A stretch of 64,000 nt of DNA from Lepiota brunneoincarnata (Eukaryota > Basidiomycota > Agaricomycetes > Agaricales > Agaricaceae), in contig JAEBUN010000041.1 of assembly GCA_023014365.1 (NCBI GenBank), positions 287,018 to 351,017 of the forward strand. Reading direction: 5' to 3'. The notes beneath the pieces are model-generated. The model was not told the DNA's origin, did no database searches, and saw only the letters and a program-made list of their open reading frames with translations. A program made the position numbers and the translations under genes. Below are positions 1 to 10,657 of this stretch, one piece after another; positions within the stretch are counted from its first letter, which is position 1; every line of letters starts with the position of its first letter.

Positions 1-545
1 GTCGATATCACAACAGGGAGACTTAGCGCTTACCTACCGCTGCCAAAAAAAATCACCGGCCTGGTTGCTGTTCTCCAGACAGCGTGGTTCGTGGTCCAAA
101 GCCTCAGTCCCTGGGCTGTTCATCCACTGGTGACCGGACCCAAAGTAGTCACACTTGCGCTTGCTACGCTCAATGTTATCACATGTACTCTGATCAAACA
201 AGGCTCGGGGAGATGGAGAAGAATGGAAGGATAGTGAAAGCGAGATCGTGCGGTACAAATTGCATACTTGAGGGAGCAGGCGGATGAAGAATGGGAGAAA
301 TTGCGGTCTCTGAGGAAGGAAATGCGTTCAGGTACTGAGATAGCGGAGCAGGTGAAGAAAATGCGGCAGTTGCATATGGAGTGGCCGAAGGGGGAAGGGA
401 GACTGGGGAAAGGGAGTGTTTGCAATGCTCGAGCAATATGTACAAATAATGCAACAGCACTTGTGGAGGATATTAAATAAACAAGAGGTATCGGAGAAGT
501 AGAGAATGCTGAAGAAGTGGGGGACACTAGAGACACCGGACACTC
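1..545 (+). pseudogene. Remnant of multispanning membrane-protein gene (paralogue of the 52-53.9 kb gene)
   Basis: Reading from about base 47, the plus strand encodes a stretch (VLQTAWFVVQ, then LVTGPKVVTLALATLNVIT) that matches VLQTTWFVIQ and LVTELEIVTLAFATLNVIT in the minus-strand gene at 52.0-53.9 kb. Further on, 280-540 still aligns with the charged cytoplasmic segment of that gene: FAMLEQYVQIMQQHLWRIL here against FARFEQRVHTWQQQLWRKI there. Several stops and frame changes interrupt it, and the N-terminal part would lie beyond the window edge. It is therefore a truncated, decayed relative rather than a gene. Family knowledge: this Agaricomycete family has an N-terminal extracellular part and several membrane spans, and has no assigned function. 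Confidence 0.7.
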
Positions 546-1030
546 CCGGAAAGCGGTAAAACAGTGGTGTCTTGTCAGGTCATGACTCGGTCCTGGCCGT
601 TACAAGAACGGGAACACATCGAGTTCTATTTCTCACAGCGGCGTTGCAAAGATAGATGGTTACGATCCCTTCATCCGGACAACCCAAGCAAATTTAAGCT
701 CATCGACGAGGGCTCCCCAGCTTGCAACAAGATACCACTCTTGGGACACTGCGACATGCTTGTGGGCCACTACCTGGGTCTTGAGAACAACCAATAACCC
801 AAAGTGCAGAACTGGTCCCAGTGAGTTGACGCAAGCAGTTCTAGGAATAGGTAGGCGGAGAGTCCTCCAAGTGTATTGGCTAAACTATGAAACTAGGAGA
901 GCTGATAATGTCCATTGCAGGGTACGGAAAGGTGCTGTGGACCATCCAGGGAGAGCCTAGAGGTTCAATTCCGGCATAGGGAGATTGTGGAACTATTGAC
1001 CAAGACCTAGCGAGCTCTTCAGGTATCCCG
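546..1030. other. Stretch without recognisable gene
   Basis: No ORF here resembles a known family and no splice-joined coding segment is evident. It separates the membrane-protein remnant from repeat block A1. Confidence 0.5.
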
Positions 1031-2340
1031 CAGTGTCCTGGATAAAATACCGACGGCGGGCAGCCCCAGGACATACATACAACTACAACACAGATCGTCG
1101 TTCCAGTCTCATTGTTCCCTCACCGGCACTCACTATCTCTTCTCGCTCCTCGGTATCGATGCCACGGGGTCCTTCGCTGACGTCGCAGTGTCTGCAAAAT
1201 GCACCGTTCGTCTCTCGTGGGCTCCCTGCACACAGTTACTCGCCGCTCCTCACAGATGCCCCTGGTACGCTGCCATGCCGCTGATTACGGGTTCGACTAC
1301 TGGCCGTAGTGCTTTCCGGTGGTCCAGATTAAAGCCAACTGTCTATGTCTATGGCATCCACTCGAGCAGCACCCCGCCTGGTAACGCGCGTATGCTACGA
1401 TTCTCCATAACACCCATTAGTGGGGTGCTGGCGTGGATAATGTCCACTGCCGGCAATGAGATTGGAAGTACTAACGGAGTAGGAGGGCATTCGAGCCTTT
1501 CATCTGAATTTTTTACACTTGTCGCTGTGTCGGACCTCGAGGACCTCTCCCGTCCGCTGGCCGTCTCTGGAAGTAACGGCTGCTCATTGAATAACTGATG
1601 CCACTCGTCGACGCCAAATCTTGCTTTGCAAGATGCCGCACTACTCTTTTTCTGACCTGTCCACTATTATTAGTGCATTGATGATACCGCCGCGACACTT
1701 GTATTCCCACGACGTTAGGCGCTCGCCTATGCGATTGCTCAAATCCATTGTGACCAGCGTCCTGCAGTGTTCTTTGTGGAATGTCCCAGCGAGCAGCGAA
1801 TGCCCGAGTCCGCTAGCGGGCCGTATCAACTACTTTTCATTGCTTGGCACTCCAAAGTCGCTTACCAGTGACTAATTACACACAGAATCTTGAAGTGGTA
1901 ACCGCTTGCACTATCATTTTGTGGAGATTAGCCTCAGCACCCAGTTACCCTAACGTTCAACCCACTTATGGTCGATCTCTACCTAGTCAACGAACCCTAC
2001 TACGAATTCCCGATCGATGGCGGCACCGGTGGGTGTTACTCAGGTCTTCCTGGAGCAACAATCTCTCCTAAGTCACCCTCAGCGCCTTTACTGGTTTTGT
2101 CACAAACGCTATCAGTGCGTCTGGTCCCGGACAATTGAGGGCCTTTTCTCCCACTACACTCTAGATCGATACGACCTCGATGACAGTAAGTACCTATGGG
2201 TACTGGTAGCGGCAAGACGGAGGTCAGGAGTTTGCTGGGTAGGGTGCTGAGATGCCTCGAATATTTTGCACCTGAGTATTGACACAGCCCTGCACGTTTC
2301 ACGACTCGTCAGTGCCTACTGACAGGGAAAAACAGAAATC
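1031..2340 (-). repeat. Repeat block A, copy 1 (most decayed)
   Basis: This segment is a diverged copy of the blocks at about 3.75-5.77, 29.1-31.2 and 32.9-35.6 kb. Shared landmarks are the stretch beginning tctgcaaaatgcaccg near 1190, the run near 1440-1500 and the run near 1940-2240. In the other copies the minus strand carries a DUF6699-like segment; here the matching part (about 1080-1200) has diverged so far that only the edge is recognisable. No intact reading frame remains. Confidence 0.7.
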
Positions 2341-2513
2341 AAAATCACCCCCCTGTGAACGATAAGTGTTCTATTTAACCACCGAGGCGGTGGTGATTAC
2401 TTTGAGCAAGGGCCGGTGTGTGGGCAAGGACAAGGATCTGTAATTCTGTTCGTGGGTAGCAGGCCGTTCTTAATTCATGTGAGGAAAAGCTCCTTCCGAA
2501 TGGTTGGGAATGG

Positions 2514-2953
2514 TGTGAGGGAGGAAACACGTCTACGCGCACAGCTCGTTGCGCGCTTCCTCCTCACCATTGTCTCATCAGATCCCGACGCGACTCGATT
2601 CCCGAGCCATTGTCGCTCCCGGTGGCACAATGCCCCCCCCCTCCTTAGCATAGTTTTTTCTCTTTGTCACTGTAGATACTATTCACCTCCCTCGCAACTC
2701 GTCCCACTTCAGGTAGCTAATTATCTCGGACTCGTAGTATAAATTCGGGTGCTCGAGCACCTGGCTAGTCAGCCCCCCCCCTTCCTTCATTCGTTACTCT
2801 CGAAACTCCTTACATTTACCCTCGATCATCTAATTGCACACACATTCTTTTATTCATCGCATCCTCTTTTACACGGACCTAAGCCCCTAGACCGTTTTGC
2901 CGGTCTGACTAATTATCTGTCATTTTCGTTGCTAACGACGAACTCGTTTTACA
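2514..2953 (+). mobile_element. Solo LTR (440 bp) inserted in repeat block B1
   Basis: The other B copies lack this segment: the sequence before 2510 and after 2954 is continuous in them. It starts TGTGAGG and ends TTTTACA, and is flanked on both sides by ATGG (2510-2513 and 2954-2957), as expected of a target-site duplication. Inside are a TATA-like motif (gtataaattc near 2738) and a perfect 14-nt palindrome GGTGCTCGAGCACC near 2748. No internal retrotransposon sequence is left, so it is most simply an LTR-LTR recombination product. The element family does not match the other LTRs in this window. Confidence 0.6.
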
Positions 2954-3036
2954 ATGGTCCAGAGAATAAGCATATTACTGGTTACAGGGTTGGAGTGCAT
3001 GGTATGCTAGTTAGGTAGCGCATGATGATTATGTCT

Positions 3037-3439
3037 TCAACGACGTCTTGAATCTATTGAGCATAGTCCAAAATCAAGCGCCAGTACTAGATCCATTATA
3101 TTGTCCTCTGTACTTGCCCCAGAACTCGTGGCGCTTTGAGACTTAGTATTTATAATCCAACTAACTAAAGTCCTGGCAGTGAGCTGTTCGATAGCCTTGT
3201 CTCGGGAGTGAGTACTAAGACTATTGACCATGATCAGTTGGAATGTGGCACGCACAGAACAAGTTTCTTCCCAGGTCCAACAACGGAGTGTCCACACAGA
3301 GTTCGGAGACTATGGCTGGTCTAATGGTATAAGGAAGCGTGGAATTCGTATCTCTCTTTACAATGACGAGTGCTTGGGAGAGTGCGCTGCCTGCAGCGAG
3401 AAGCCAAAGCATAGACACCCACTGCCGGATGGTCACCAC
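3037..3439 (-). pseudogene. Broken copy of the secreted lectin-like gene (block B1)
   Basis: The minus strand matches exon 1 of the intact copies at 21122 and 32313, including the hydrophobic leader (QWVSMLWLLAAGSALSQ). The start codon is GTG at 3439-3437 where the others have ATG. About 7 nt are missing in the segment after CVDT, which shifts the frame. Just after the first intron begins, the sequence jumps to the 3' flank of the gene (near 3200), so exons 2-4 are deleted. Three independent lesions make this clearly non-functional. Confidence 0.75.
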
Positions 3440-3749
3440 TTCGTGAGAGAACAGAGTCAAAAAACGATAGGTATAGTTGTTGGACCTGGGGAGCGGGCCT
3501 TGACGGTCTTTTCAAACTCTACCTCAATAATACCAAGCTGCATAATACCTGGAGTGACAAAAAAGTTCAGTCTGTATGTATTCTAATTTTCATCAAGGAC
3601 CCACAGAAAACAACATCATAGAGGGTCCAGCCGCCAAGGTGTTTTGTTTTTGTTTTGGTACCGCTATAATTATCTTGTCCATAAGCTTGTCGATTTATTT
3701 GTGTTGCTTTACGTTTCATCGTCTTCCCTGCAAAAATGCCCATCGTCAC

Positions 3750-5771
3750 CGTTTGAACGAATCTGAGTTGCTCGCGTCCTGGAACCGCGTGACGCCTAAG
3801 GTGCTTACTCCCATGCGGTGTTTCCACTTCTCCTTCTCCCCGTCTCTGTCTCTTACGCCTTACCTTCCGTTCGAAAAACACAGTCGGCCTGTTCGCATCC
3901 TTGTTTGAGTCACGGTTATACCATGAATTCACAGTAGCACGATACAGTCCGTTCAGTGTTCACAAACGAAAATCCGTAGGCACATAGTTCATTCTCCTTG
4001 CCCCCCGGTTTTCAAGCCCCCCGTCAGAAAATCTCCAATTCAGGATGCACTTACCGATTCCTACCTTTTGAGCGTCTTACAACTCAAACGCCAGAACATC
4101 CACCCGCATACTTATCTGCTTCAGTCCCCTTCAGACACATACATCCACTCTCATCTCTACGCCACCGCTCGCCCTCACTATCCTTTTTCGTGTCAGACCA
4201 GCACTTCTTCCGCCCAATTGCGCCATCTGTTCTACTCGGCACATCCAAACGACAACTGCTCGCTGCACATCTCCAACCGAGACGTAGCCATTCCCCGCCC
4301 GCGGATCGACCACGATAGTCTCGCCAAGGCCTGTTATAATCCTTAACCTCGCTACCGGCGGGTCCATCGCTGGCATTGCAATGTCTGCAAAATGCACCGT
4401 GCATCCTCTCATTGGCCCCCTGCACACGGTTACTCGCCATTCCTCACAGATGTCCCTGGTACGCTGGCATGTCACTAATTGTGGGTTCTGCTACTGGCCG
4501 CAATGCATTTCGGTCGTCCAGAATAAAACCAATCGCTGCAGCATCCGTTCGAGCAGCATCCCGGTTGGTAGCACGAGGCTGCTACGATTCTCTATAACAC
4601 CCGTTGGTAGGGCTGATGGGGTGCTGGCATGGATAATGTCCACTGCTGGTAATGAGATTGGAAGTGTCAATGGAGTAGGAGGGCATTCGGGCCTTTCATC
4701 TGAATTTAATACTTGTTGCTGGGTCGGTCCTCGGGGTCTTCTTCCGTCCACTGGTCATCTCTGGAAGTAACGGTTGCTCATTCTGATAACTGATGTCACT
4801 CTTTGACGCAAAATCTTGCTTGCAAGATGCCACACACTTGTTTCCTGACATGTCCACTATTATTAATACATTGATTGATACCACCACCGCGCTCGGATTC
4901 CCGCGGCGCTAGACGCTCACCTGTACGATTACTCAAATCCATTGTGACTAGCGCCTTGCGGTATTCTCTGTGGAGTGTCCCAGCAAGTAACGAATGCCTG
5001 AGCCCGCTAGCGGGCTGCCTCAACTACTTTTCATTGCCGGGCACTCCAAAATCGCTCACCGGTGACTAATACACACAGAATCTCGAGTGGTAGGCGCTTG
5101 CACCTATCATTTGTGGAGGTTAACCTCCAGCACCTGATTACCCCAACGTTCAAGCCACTTATGGTCGATCTCTGCCTAGTCAACGAACCCTATTACGAAT
5201 ACTCAATCGATGGCGGCACCGGTGGGCGCTATCCAGGTCTTCCTGGGGCAACAGTATCCCCCAGACCCCAGGTCGCCCCCAGCGCCTTTACTGGTTCCGT
5301 CACAAACGCTACCAGTGCGTCTGGCCCCGGACAATGGAGGGCCATTTCGCCCACCACACTTCAGATCGATATGACCTCGAGGACAGTACCTATTGGTACT
5401 GGTAGCGGCAAGACGGAAGTCAGGAGTTTGCTGGGTAGAGTGTTGGGATGCCTTGGATATGCTACCTGGGTGTTAGCTGGGGGGTTCTTGGCAAACAGAG
5501 CCTGGGCCAACTACCCCAACTTGGAGGGGACCGTTGGGACTTATCTGCTCGAGAACAGGTGTGGGAAAGGGCATGTGATCCGTTTCCCCTCTGACGTGTG
5601 GTAACTTGTATGTTTTGATATCCAGGGGAGGCGGTTTGCTCATCAGCACTTGAATGAAATCATCCTGCAGTTGAAAGTAAATCCCAATGGCAGTGAGTCC
5701 CTTTCGCGGTAGCTCGACGATCAATGATCAATCGATCATTTGAGCACTGTGCGCTGGCATTTATGACCCTG
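3750..5771 (-). repeat. Repeat block A, copy 2 (left part, cut by the gypsy insertion)
   Basis: It is collinear with block A3 (29.1-31.2 kb) and A4 (32.9-35.6 kb). It stops at the target site of the outer gypsy element at 5771 and resumes at 19784, where agatctcc continues the block just as in copy 3 (near 31072). The plus strand has an open stretch at 5062-5604 (180 codons), with a similar open stretch in A3 at 30355-30870. The frame is lost in copies 1 and 4, so I do not call it a gene. Confidence 0.75.
4131..4751 (-). pseudogene. DUF6699-like gene remnant, block A2
   Basis: The minus-strand frame from 4475 to 4131 reads DPPVARLRIITGLGETIVVD followed by GYVSVGDVQRAVVVWM. This is the pattern of the DUF6699 core (PPV-x-x-LRI, then I-x-V-x-P, then V-T-V-G-D-V), seen intact in this window at 42637-43206 and 50814-49837. 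The upstream proline-rich part (4751-4491) lies in another frame, ending ..SDMPAYQ just before RDICEEWRV. A 2-nt loss of the Trp codon that family members carry there would explain the shift, and it is shared by copies 3 and 4. Either an unrecognised intron or inherited pseudogenisation explains this. Family assignment is by eye. Confidence 0.5.
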
Positions 5772-6422
5772 TGTTAGAGCCGGTGCGGGTCGGGACCGAA
5801 GCGGAGGGTCGGGGTGGTATCCTTGGTATAAGGTAACCGGGGGACAGGGCGAAGTCAGTACGTAGACTTCGGGACCGAGGCGGAGTACGTCGGGCGGGGG
5901 GTTGGACTTGCGGCCTCAGCTTATGTGCTGTGCCCTCCTACTGTCCTAGTCCGTATTTCAGGAAGTCGGAGCCGAAGCGGAGCGAGGCAGAAGAGAGGAG
6001 AGGATATGGAACAGGGAGCTGGTCCGCTGCTTGATTCGATTATCAGACTGAGGAGTACAAGCCAAGTACCTACGGTATATATACTACTGGCCTTACGAAC
6101 TATGACTCGTACTGACTACGTGCGGAGTGAAGCGGAGACCCATATGGTTACAAACGGATTACAAACAAAATGGAGACCGGTACGGGTATGGAGACTGGTA
6201 ACGTATCTTGACTACGGACGGGAAATGGAGACGGGGAAATAGAGACAGCGAGGTTCAGGTGACCACGGCACGTGTGGAGGTGGTCGCATGATCGGGGCAG
6301 TGGGTTGCGGTCGGAGTGAGTCGGGGCCGAGTCGGAGGGCAGAGGGTTGTTGTGTGGAACACACGTGGAGTCGAGAAGCCGAAGTTTAAGTGATTAGACT
6401 TATAGTTGGCATGGATATGACA
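5772..6422 (-). repeat. 3' LTR of outer gypsy element
   Basis: This 651-bp LTR differs from the partner at 19128-19778 at four sites, each a CpG in one copy and TpG or CpA in the other. It contains a recurring CGAAGCGGAG-like motif (near 5795, 5970 and 6127, with a CGAGGCGGAG variant near 5876). The 105-codon plus-strand ORF seen in both LTRs has no known relative and I regard it as chance. Confidence 0.93.
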
Positions 6423-6497
6423 GTGCCCCCCCTTTAGGGCCGAGCCTCGAGGCCCTAGGCGGTCCAGACCGGGTCCATCGGAAGACATCCGCCCGAG

Positions 6498-6505
6498 TAT
6501 AAAAA
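6498..6505 (+). promoter_or_regulatory. TATA box of the antisense accessory gene
   Basis: TATAAAAA lies 57 nt upstream of the ATG at 6555, which itself sits in a good context (ccaccATGAGC). It is inside the element, between the polypurine tract of the 3' LTR and the accessory gene, so the gene does not depend on the LTR promoter. Confidence 0.6.
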
Positions 6506-6554
6506 CCGGCGAACTGGTTCGGTCCGGAAATACACAACTTGACCCCCTACCACC

Positions 6555-7634
6555 ATGAGCAGCCAATCGTCTCGACAACCAACCGCGGCGGAGCGCAAGG
6601 CGCAGCTACTGAGGGAAAAGGCGGAGCAGGAGGAGCGGATGCAGCTGGAGATCGAGAGGTTGGAAGAGGAGGAACGGCGAGAGGAGGAACGGCGATTGGC
6701 GGTAGAGCGCCAAGAGGAAGAACGGCGACGGATGATTGAACTGCGTCAACGGCAAGCGGAGGAGCGGGCAAGGGAGCGACGGGCGGAAGAGATCAGGCGA
6801 CAGCAAGAGGAAGCTGCTGAGGACGAACGTCGGGCGATCCGGGCCCGACTCGTCGCGATGACTACGACGGCTTCATCTAGCCGCCTGCCGGAGCAGCCTA
6901 TGGAAGTCGACCATGAAGAGTCCGACCCGAATTACACGGGCGATGACGCGGCGAGGGACGAAGAGGAGGAGGAGGACTCCGAAGGTTCGGAGGTAAAGGG
7001 AAAGGGAAAAGGAAAGGCGAGGGCGGCCCCGCGGCGGGGCAACAAACACGTATTCGGAGGCGATAACCCGTGCTGGAGATGTCAGCGGGATGAGGTCCGG
7101 TGCGAGATTGCCGGCGGGTAAGTAAATACCAGAGTTTCTACGATGATAATTGCTGACAAAGGCCCCAGCAACACTAGGAGTTGCCGACGGTGTAGCAAAA
7201 TGAAGAAACGATGCGGGGGTCAAGAAGAGATGGAGCCGAGCGGAGCCGGAGGTTTGTCGGGCCAGCAATTCGAAGGTGAGTAAGGAATCCTGTATTATGA
7301 TGGATGCCAATTGATGGACCTTGTAGAGTTGAAACGGCTCATCGAAGAAAGGCACCAGGAGACCGTCAAGAAAATCTACATCCTGGAGGTGCGAATTGAG
7401 CGGTCCATCGCTCGGTTGGGGGAAAAGGTCGACAAGATGGGGTCGCTTGCTGGCCGCTACGAGCAACTACGGCGTTGGGAGGCTCAGGTGGACGGAAATT
7501 GGTCAAGTGGAAATTTTTCGGAGACGGAGGGTTCGGAGGGGAGTGTCGGGCCCGCTTCAGAGGAGGAGGTGCAGGATTTGATGGAAGAAGTGAATGGGTC
7601 GCCCGGGCTCTCTGGAGACGACACCGATAGGTAG
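6555..7634 (+). CDS. Antisense accessory protein of the outer gypsy element: coiled coil plus Zn2Cys6 cluster
   Basis: Three exons join in frame: 6555-7117, 7169-7275, 7327-7634. Both introns are short and canonical (51 nt GTAAGT..CAG with TGCTGAC branch; 51 nt GTGAGT..TAG). The product is 325 residues. Residues about 10-95 are dense in Arg, Glu and Gln (coiled coil). Then come an acidic run and a KGKGKGKA basic patch. Residues 173-203 form CX2CX6CX9CX2CX6C, which fits the fungal GAL4-type Zn2Cys6 binuclear cluster. Intron 1 falls inside the X9 loop. A second helical, heptad-like stretch follows (about 225-265). The gene runs opposite to pol and ends 69 nt from the pol stop. Role unknown; DNA or chromatin binding is inference from the zinc cluster. 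Confidence 0.85.
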
Positions 7635-7703
7635 TTGTACGGGGTTGTTTTTTGGGTTTGTTTAATACATGGTTGTTTCTTGGTGTGATGTGTGGTCAGT
7701 AAC

Positions 7704-10204
7704 TCAAAGTGAGTGAAGAGGACCAGGCTTTGCAGGGTAAGAGGAATGAAAAGCCTCTACGAGATCTATAGCATGTTCAAGCTCGGTGGCTGGCAACCAC
7801 GAGGACTCTTCTTCAGTGTCTTCGTAACCTAACCAGATGACTTTATAGAGGAGCTTGCACGCGCGGCGCCGATCGATCTTAGAGTCGACGATGCGGGCAA
7901 TCTCGTATTCTGGTTCACCGTCAATGGAAACCGGTGCGGGCGGCGGATCCGATCGGGCGGGTATGGTGTTAGGTGTGGCTGGTTCGAGCATGGAAACATG
8001 GAAGACTGGGTGTACTCCACGCATGGAGTCGGGAAGTCGGAGTGTAAGGGAGTGAGTACCTGCTTGTGCAATGATCTCATAAGGCCCAAGGTACTTTTCG
8101 GAGAGTTTTTTGGAGGGACGGGTGGTGCGGAAGAATTGGGCTTTCACGAATACCTTTTGTCCAACCTTGAAGTCCGGGGCGGGGAGTCGGCGGGCGTCGG
8201 CGGAGGTCTGATAACGTTGCTGGGCTAGCGCTATTTCGGACTTCAAGGTGGTGTGTAGGTCGTCGAGGTCAACAGCAAAATGGCGGGCCCGAGCGGAGGC
8301 GAGATCGCGTTCAGGATGAACTGTGATGTTCGGATGGTATCCTTTATTAGCGAAGAACGGGGAGATACCGGTGGTGGCACTAGGAGCGTTGTTGTAAGCG
8401 AACTCGGCTAGTGGTAGTAATTCGGACCAATTGTCCTGTTGGTAGTTACAGTAGACCCGAAGATTTTGTTCGAGGGTCTGGTTGGTGCGTTCCGTCTGTC
8501 CGTCGCCTTCTGGATGGTAGCCCGAAGTGAAATGTAACTTCATATCGAGGGCTTGTCCCAATGAGCGGAAGAAGTGGGAGACGAATTCGGAGCCGCGGTC
8601 GGAGGTAACATGTTCGGGTACGCCGTGCTTGGAGAAGATGTGGAGGACGAATAGGCGGGCGAGGTCAGAGGAGGTGACGGTATCATAAGTCGGGATGAAG
8701 AGGGATTGCTTGGTGAGTCTGTCAACGATTACTAGGATGGCGTCGTAGCCGGAGGAGGCGGGGAGTTTTTCGATGAAGTCCATGGAGATTGAATTCCAAG
8801 GGCGTTCGGGAATGGGGAGTTGTTTGAGGAGACCGTAGGGACGGTGGCGCTGGGGTTTAGACCTCATACAGGTGACACAAGACTTACAGAAATCCTTGAC
8901 GAAGGTGCGGACACTAGGCCAGGTGTATTCGCGCCGGATGAGTTCTAGCGTTTTGTTCTGACCAAAGTGTCCGGCTAGGACATGATCATGCTTGTACTGG
9001 AGGACCCGAAGTCGGAGATTGTCGGCGTCAGGGACGTAGATTCTGTCGTCTAGTAGAAGGAAACCTTTATCATTAACTGACCAACGGCCTTCTGGGCTAG
9101 CAAGGTGGGCGGAAGCGGTCGGATCCGCTGGTAGGGCGGCGAGGATATCGCGGTGTAGCTGGTCGAGATCCATGACTACAGCTGCGCGAAGGGAAGGGGC
9201 GTAAAGAGTGGTGGCACGGACGGAGGCCACGAGTTGTTCATGAGTGAACACAGGCCGGAAGTTGTGCGGGTTGACCGATGCATAGTCGCTATTCCCCCCT
9301 TTAGGGTAGACGTCCCATCGTCTAGTTAGGGCGTCAGGCTTGGTACCGAGGCGGCCGGGTCGGAAACGGATGACGAGGTGGAACTGGGATAGGAACTCGG
9401 ACCAACGAGCTTGGCGGCGAGTGAGGATTTTGGTGGTGCAGAAGTATTCAAGGTTTTTGTGGTCGGTGACTACATCAATAGTAAGAGGGGCACCCTCAAG
9501 ATAGTGCCGCCAGATACGAAAAGCCTCGAATATCGCCAGGAGTTCCTTGTCGTGGGTGTCATAATTAAGTTCGGCCGTGTTAAAGGTGCGGGAATGGAAT
9601 GCAACGGGGTGAACCTCTCCGTCATCGGTGATGATAGAGAGGATAGCCGCAAGGGCGTAGTCGGAGGCGTCGGTCTCGACAATGATCTGAGCATCGGGGG
9701 CCCAAGGAGTGAGGACGGGGGCGGATATGAATGCTTCTTTCAGGGAACTGAAGGATTCGCGGCATTCGTCAGTGAAATTCCATTTCACATCTTTGCGGGT
9801 GAGGCGGGTGAGCGGAACGACGATGTCGGAGTAACCGTGAATGAAGCGACGGTAGAAATTGGCGAAACCTAAGAAGGACTGGATGTCCTTGACTTTCTTA
9901 GGTTCAGGCCACTCCTGGATGGTCTTGACCTTGGATTGGTCCATTCGGAGACCGTTGGGGGAAAGAATGTAGCCGAGGTATTCCACTGTGTCAGAGTGGA
10001 ATTGGCATTTGTCGGGGCGGGCGTATAGGCCGTGTTGTCGGAGCCGCTTGAGGACCTCCTTGACTTGGTCACGATGGATACTATGATTGTCGGAGTATAT
10101 CAGAATGTCGTCAAGGTAAATAGTAACGCAGATGTCGAGCATGTCCTTGAATATATCGTTCATGAACCACTGGAAGGTGGCGGGGGCATTGGTGAGGCCG
10201 AAAG
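7704..10204 (-). CDS. pol: Pol polyprotein of outer gypsy element, 3' part (RT end, RNase H, integrase, chromodomain)
   Basis: This is the downstream piece of pol, split from its 5' part by the nested element at 10205. It is an uninterrupted minus-strand frame. It has the RT catalytic YLDDILIYS near its start, RNase H (DASDYALAAILS; TDHKNLEYF), the integrase HHCC zinc finger (GHFGQNKTLELI, then CKSCVTCMRSK), the DDE core (SMDFIEKLP; VTSDRGSEFVS; GQTERTNQTLE) and a C-terminal chromodomain (YEIARIVDSKID, then YKVIWLGYEDTEEESSWLP). It stops at 7704. No stops or frameshifts are visible, so the protein was probably functional until the nested insertion. Confidence 0.92.
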
Positions 10205-10657
10205 TGTTAGGGCAACCTGGAGGGTTCGGACAACTCAGGGAGCCGAAACGTCACTGCAGGGAAATCCTAAGTATTATTAATCTGTGAGCTAAGTAGGGAG
10301 TCCATACCTGCAGGGAAATCCTAAGAGAATAGGATGAGGGAACCCCTGCAGGCGAAAACTATGTATATACTTGACTTATATAATCAATATAAATTGAACA
10401 AGGCTTGACAGTGGTGTCTGGGTGTTGCACAAGGCCAGGTGTGATTAAAATGAGTGTGGGGAGTGAAGATAACAGTCTAAAGTCTACAGGAAATGGGAGG
10501 AAGCCGGTGAGGGTTAAGGAGGGTGAAGGGAGGGGTTTAACTGGGCAGTGAGGGGACCTCTGGTGCATTCTGGTTATGTTTGGGGTGTAAGCGTTTGAAA
10601 GGGGGGATGTACAGTGTGCTGGGAGGCTTAGGGGTGTTTGTGGATTGTCCCCTTACA
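10205..10657 (-). repeat. 3' LTR of nested gypsy element
   Basis: This 453-bp LTR is identical by eye to 15917-16369. It contains a short internal direct repeat (ctgcagggaaatcctaag, twice, about 60 bp apart). Confidence 0.93.

Noticed and set aside
955..985. tRNA B-box-like sequence (ggttcaattcc)
   Set aside because: No matching A box or acceptor stem could be formed around it.
5062..5604. 180-codon plus-strand ORF in block A2 (relative at 30355-30870), with a GTGSGKTEV stretch resembling a P-loop
   Set aside because: The spacing does not fit GxxxxGK[ST], the frame is broken in copies A1 and A4, and the gene-like signal in block A is on the other strand.
5793..6140. Recurrent CGAAGCGGAG motif in the outer LTR considered as a regulator-binding array
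   Set aside because: Spacing is irregular and similar words also occur in the element's coding part, so it may only reflect composition. Noted but not claimed as regulatory.
5925..6242. 105-codon ORF present identically in both outer LTRs (also 19281-19598)
   Set aside because: It lies wholly within the LTR, antisense to transcription, with no family resemblance; identity merely reflects LTR identity.
10359..10568. 69-codon ORF repeated at 16071-16280
   Set aside because: Inside the nested LTRs; a by-product of their identity.
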